Assembly: GCA_965221295.1 (NCBI GenBank)
Contig: OZ244879.1
Location: 2,232,001 to 2,296,000 of the forward strand
Origin: Bin87 sp965221295
GTDB lineage: Bacteria; Chloroflexota; Dehalococcoidia; Lucifugimonadales; UBA3495
Length of the DNA: 64,000 nucleotides
Direction: 5' to 3'
Part shown: positions 63,410-64,000 of the stretch, piece by piece
How the letters are laid out: every line of letters begins with the position of its first letter
How positions within the stretch are numbered: the stretch's first letter is position 1
Notes under the pieces: model-generated
Told to the model about the DNA's origin: nothing
Seen by the model: the letters and a program-made list of their open reading frames with translations, nothing else
Databases searched by the model: none
Made by a program: the position numbers and the translations under genes

Positions 63410-63959
63410 CCGGGTCACTCTCGCTTGAAGGTTGGGCCGCATTTGAAGGGTGGGCCGCGTTTGGAGGGTGGGCCAAGTTTGGTTGGGCAGAGTCAACGGG
63501 CTCGGCGGGCACCGACTCGGCCGCAGAGACGATGGCGCCGAGTTCGTCTTCAAGGTAGCGGCGGCAGGCTCCAGGCCTCAATCGGGCGATCAGGCCGCCG
63601 AGCCAACCGCCGTACTCGGCGCGTACGGTGAGAAAGGCCAAGCCAATGTCCTCGTTGGTGAAGCCGGCATCGGATTCGTCGCAGTCCCGCAGTTGGTACG
63701 AATACTCGGTCCAGAAGCCCGGCCCAACCGTTCGATGGGACAGGCTGTTGGGTCGCTGGACCGCAGTGATGACGCTGGTGAAGCGGTCGCGACCGACTTG
63801 CAGCAGAATCCGGTGTCCAGGCATGGGTTCGGCGCCGTCGGGCAGGTCAGACCTGCGGTAGCGGTTGCAGTGTATAGTGCGGGCTGGGAAATCGACGACG
63901 GCGCGCCAGGTCGCGTCCAGGTCGCAGGGCATGATCTTTGCGATTTCAAATACAGGCAT
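63402..63959 (-). CDS. SRPBCC/START-like protein, start near window edge
   Basis: About 185 residues: MPVFEIAKIMPCDLDATWRAV opens a polyketide cyclase/SRPBCC helix-grip fold, with VVDFPARTIHCNRYRR, HRILLQVGRDRFTSVI and GFWTEYSYQLRDCD as strands, and GGWLGGLIARLRPGACRRYLED as the long C-terminal helix. The tail (LAHPPNAAHPSNAAQPSS) is encoded by an 18-bp tandem repeat. The frame is open to within two bases of the window edge, so an earlier start outside is possible. It overlaps the S9 peptidase start, implying translational coupling. Confidence 0.75.
   Translation of the reverse strand: MPVFEIAKIMPCDLDATWRAVVDFPARTIHCNRYRRSDLPDGAEPMPGHRILLQVGRDRFTSVITAVQRPNSLSHRTVGPGFWTEYSYQLRDCDESDAGFTNEDIGLAFLTVRAEYGGWLGGLIARLRPGACRRYLEDELGAIVSAAESVPAEPVDSAQPNLAHPPNAAHPSNAAQPSSESDPDA
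63431..63484. repeat. three 18-bp tandem units at the SRPBCC 3' end
   Basis: Units at 63431, 63449 and 63467 follow GGTGGGCCGCGTTTGGAG with a few changes each, coding for A-H/Q-P-[PS]-N-A repeats on the reverse strand. Confidence 0.88.
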
Positions 63960-64000
63960 GAGGTATTGCCGAACTCCGGCGGCGAATTGGGTGGCCAATT

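Overview
The window is 64 kb of GC-rich, gene-dense bacterial DNA with short intergenic gaps. It has no rRNA, tRNA, CRISPR array, phage or insertion sequence that I can support. Gene content suggests a free-living aerobic heterotroph: LLM-family flavin oxidoreductase, a possible F420-type PPOX protein, MscR-like dehydrogenase, DUF1501/DUF1800 pair, glycolate oxidase, assimilatory nitrite/sulfite reductase, and dispersed GTCATTGCGAG-type repeats. My best guess is Chloroflexota (SAR202/Dehalococcoidia-like), an inference from gene content only. TTG starts with good ribosome binding sites are common.

Layout. 1-780: 5' part of selA (reverse strand). 1240-8032: small membrane protein, acyl-CoA dehydrogenase, SIMPL protein, dcd and a riboflavin operon (ribD, ribE, ribB, ribBA). 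8178-9285: prfB with its programmed frameshift. 9446-9699: dispersed hairpin repeats. 9802-11580: thrS. 11616-13108: two tandem lipoprotein thioredoxin-like genes whose active-site Cys codon is replaced by in-frame UGA. 13450-22487: secreted protein, DUF255 protein, MFS carrier, peroxiredoxin, nucleoside hydrolase, MscR-like dehydrogenase, alpha/beta fold protein and HAD dehalogenase. 22578-27617: LLM oxidoreductase and pstCAB-phoU. 27639-30556: nitrite/sulfite reductase behind an apparent transcription attenuator, then hemD. 30553-39195 is mostly reverse strand: cupin, radC, kinase-like protein, ThDP enzyme, alpha/beta protein, PPOX protein, NAD(P)HX repair enzyme, acpS and metF. 39270-44921: crotonase, phosphatase, two zinc ribbons, JAMM protease, GNAT, Ca2+/cation antiporter, leuB. 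45085-45464: second repeat array. 45831-49656: DUF1501, DUF1800 and NHL module. 49664-55627: glcD, a small membrane protein, glcE, glcF and an alanine-glyoxylate-type aminotransferase. 55674-60428: SDR and trpDCFB. 60540-63959: amidohydrolase, S9 peptidase, SRPBCC protein.

How the genes work together. The most notable signal is a selenocysteine set: selA sits about 11 kb from two exported thioredoxin-like genes in which UGA takes the first Cys position of the WCxxC motif (WUPTC and WUPHC) and the paralogous reading frame continues past it. Coherent metabolic sets are riboflavin synthesis with a doubled RibB activity, phosphate uptake, siroheme-enzyme nitrogen or sulfur assimilation with hemD, glycolate to glyoxylate to glycine, and tryptophan synthesis (partial).

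A structural theme is short perfect or near-perfect tandem duplications (13-74 bp period) at gene ends or leaders at more than ten places, and two clusters of one hairpin repeat family.
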